Part shown: piece by piece, positions 12,281 to 12,339 of the stretch
How positions within the stretch are numbered: the first letter of the stretch is position 1
Layout of the letters: each line of letters opens with the position of its first letter
From: Candidatus Saccharibacteria bacterium UBA5170
Lineage (GTDB): Bacteria; Patescibacteriota; Saccharimonadia; Saccharimonadales; Saccharimonadaceae
Direction of reading: 5' to 3'
DNA length: 12,339 bases
NCBI GenBank assembly: GCA_002413425.1
Contig: DHWY01000002.1
Span: 354,479-366,817 of the forward strand
The notes under the pieces: generated by a model
Seen by the model: only the letters and a program-made list of their open reading frames with translations
The model's database searches: none
What the model was told of the DNA's origin: nothing
Program-made: the position numbers and the translations under genes

Positions 12281-12339
12281 ATGGCCCGTAAACAAAACGA
12301 CGACTTGTTGATTGAGGATGAGCTGGCAGCAGCTTTCCT
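12281..12339 (+). CDS. Unidentified gene, 5' end only
   Basis: Nineteen full codons are visible, starting MARKQNDDLLIEDELAAAF: a short basic start, then acidic and helical. Too little to identify. Good promoter and a well-spaced GGAGG make this a real start, and one of the few genes here with a classical leader and Shine-Dalgarno. Confidence 0.75.
   Translation, partial: MARKQNDDLLIEDELAAAF

Overview
The window looks like a bacterial chromosome segment from the Patescibacteria/CPR radiation, most likely a Saccharibacteria (TM7) relative. This is inference from gene style: a lone VirB2/TrbC-like pilin, a small FemAB-type peptidoglycan transferase, short divergent housekeeping genes, very tight intergenic spaces and promoters that sit directly on start codons. 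The stop codons are TAA and TAG, with one TGA (comF), so the standard code fits. Nothing in the sequence names the species.

Layout. 1-885 is the 3' part of tsaD (t6A modification). It converges with a leaderless femAB-type gene (899-1885, minus), which is divergent from valS (2039-4588, plus). The 153-bp femAB/valS gap holds back-to-back -10 boxes and a set of mutually complementary GTGAAAAC/GTTTTCAC segments. A small minus-strand membrane protein (4581-4913) overlaps the valS stop, and its probable terminator lies inside the valS reading frame. Next is a minus-strand HIT-rlmH pair (5445-5843, 4984-5442).

5844-6617 is a non-coding stretch with two minus-strand tRNA genes, Ser(CGA) and Arg(GCG). 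Each is followed by a terminator hairpin and then by a copy of a ~110-bp element (A and B). The two copies share single-stranded blocks but have different hairpin arms that still pair. A 17-bp copy of the tRNA-Arg 3' end lies on the far side of element B.

6618-7187 is a two-TM membrane protein. 7188-7380 is a divergent gap with a structured tRNA-like sequence. 7381-8902 holds two proteins of unknown function that share the MANPN start and a near-identical initiation region; the first carries 57-nt tandem repeats. tRNA-Ser(GCU) (8969-9061, minus) is divergent from the pilin gene (9138-9572), which is followed by a membrane-anchored metallophosphoesterase (9621-11294). tRNA-Ser(UGA) (11363-11452) and comF (11515-12174) follow on the minus strand, and the 5' end of an unidentified gene begins at 12281.

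Working together. The housekeeping genes serve translation (tsaD, valS, rlmH, four tRNAs). A second theme is the cell surface and DNA exchange (FemAB, pilin, exported phosphoesterase, ComF). Nearly every promoter I can place is of the extended -10 type (TGN then a TATAAT-like hexamer), and at three genes that hexamer lies exactly six bases before the ATG. I see no CRISPR array, insertion sequence, prophage or antibiotic-resistance gene. The parts most likely to be undescribed are the A/B elements, the valS leader and the MANPN protein pair.
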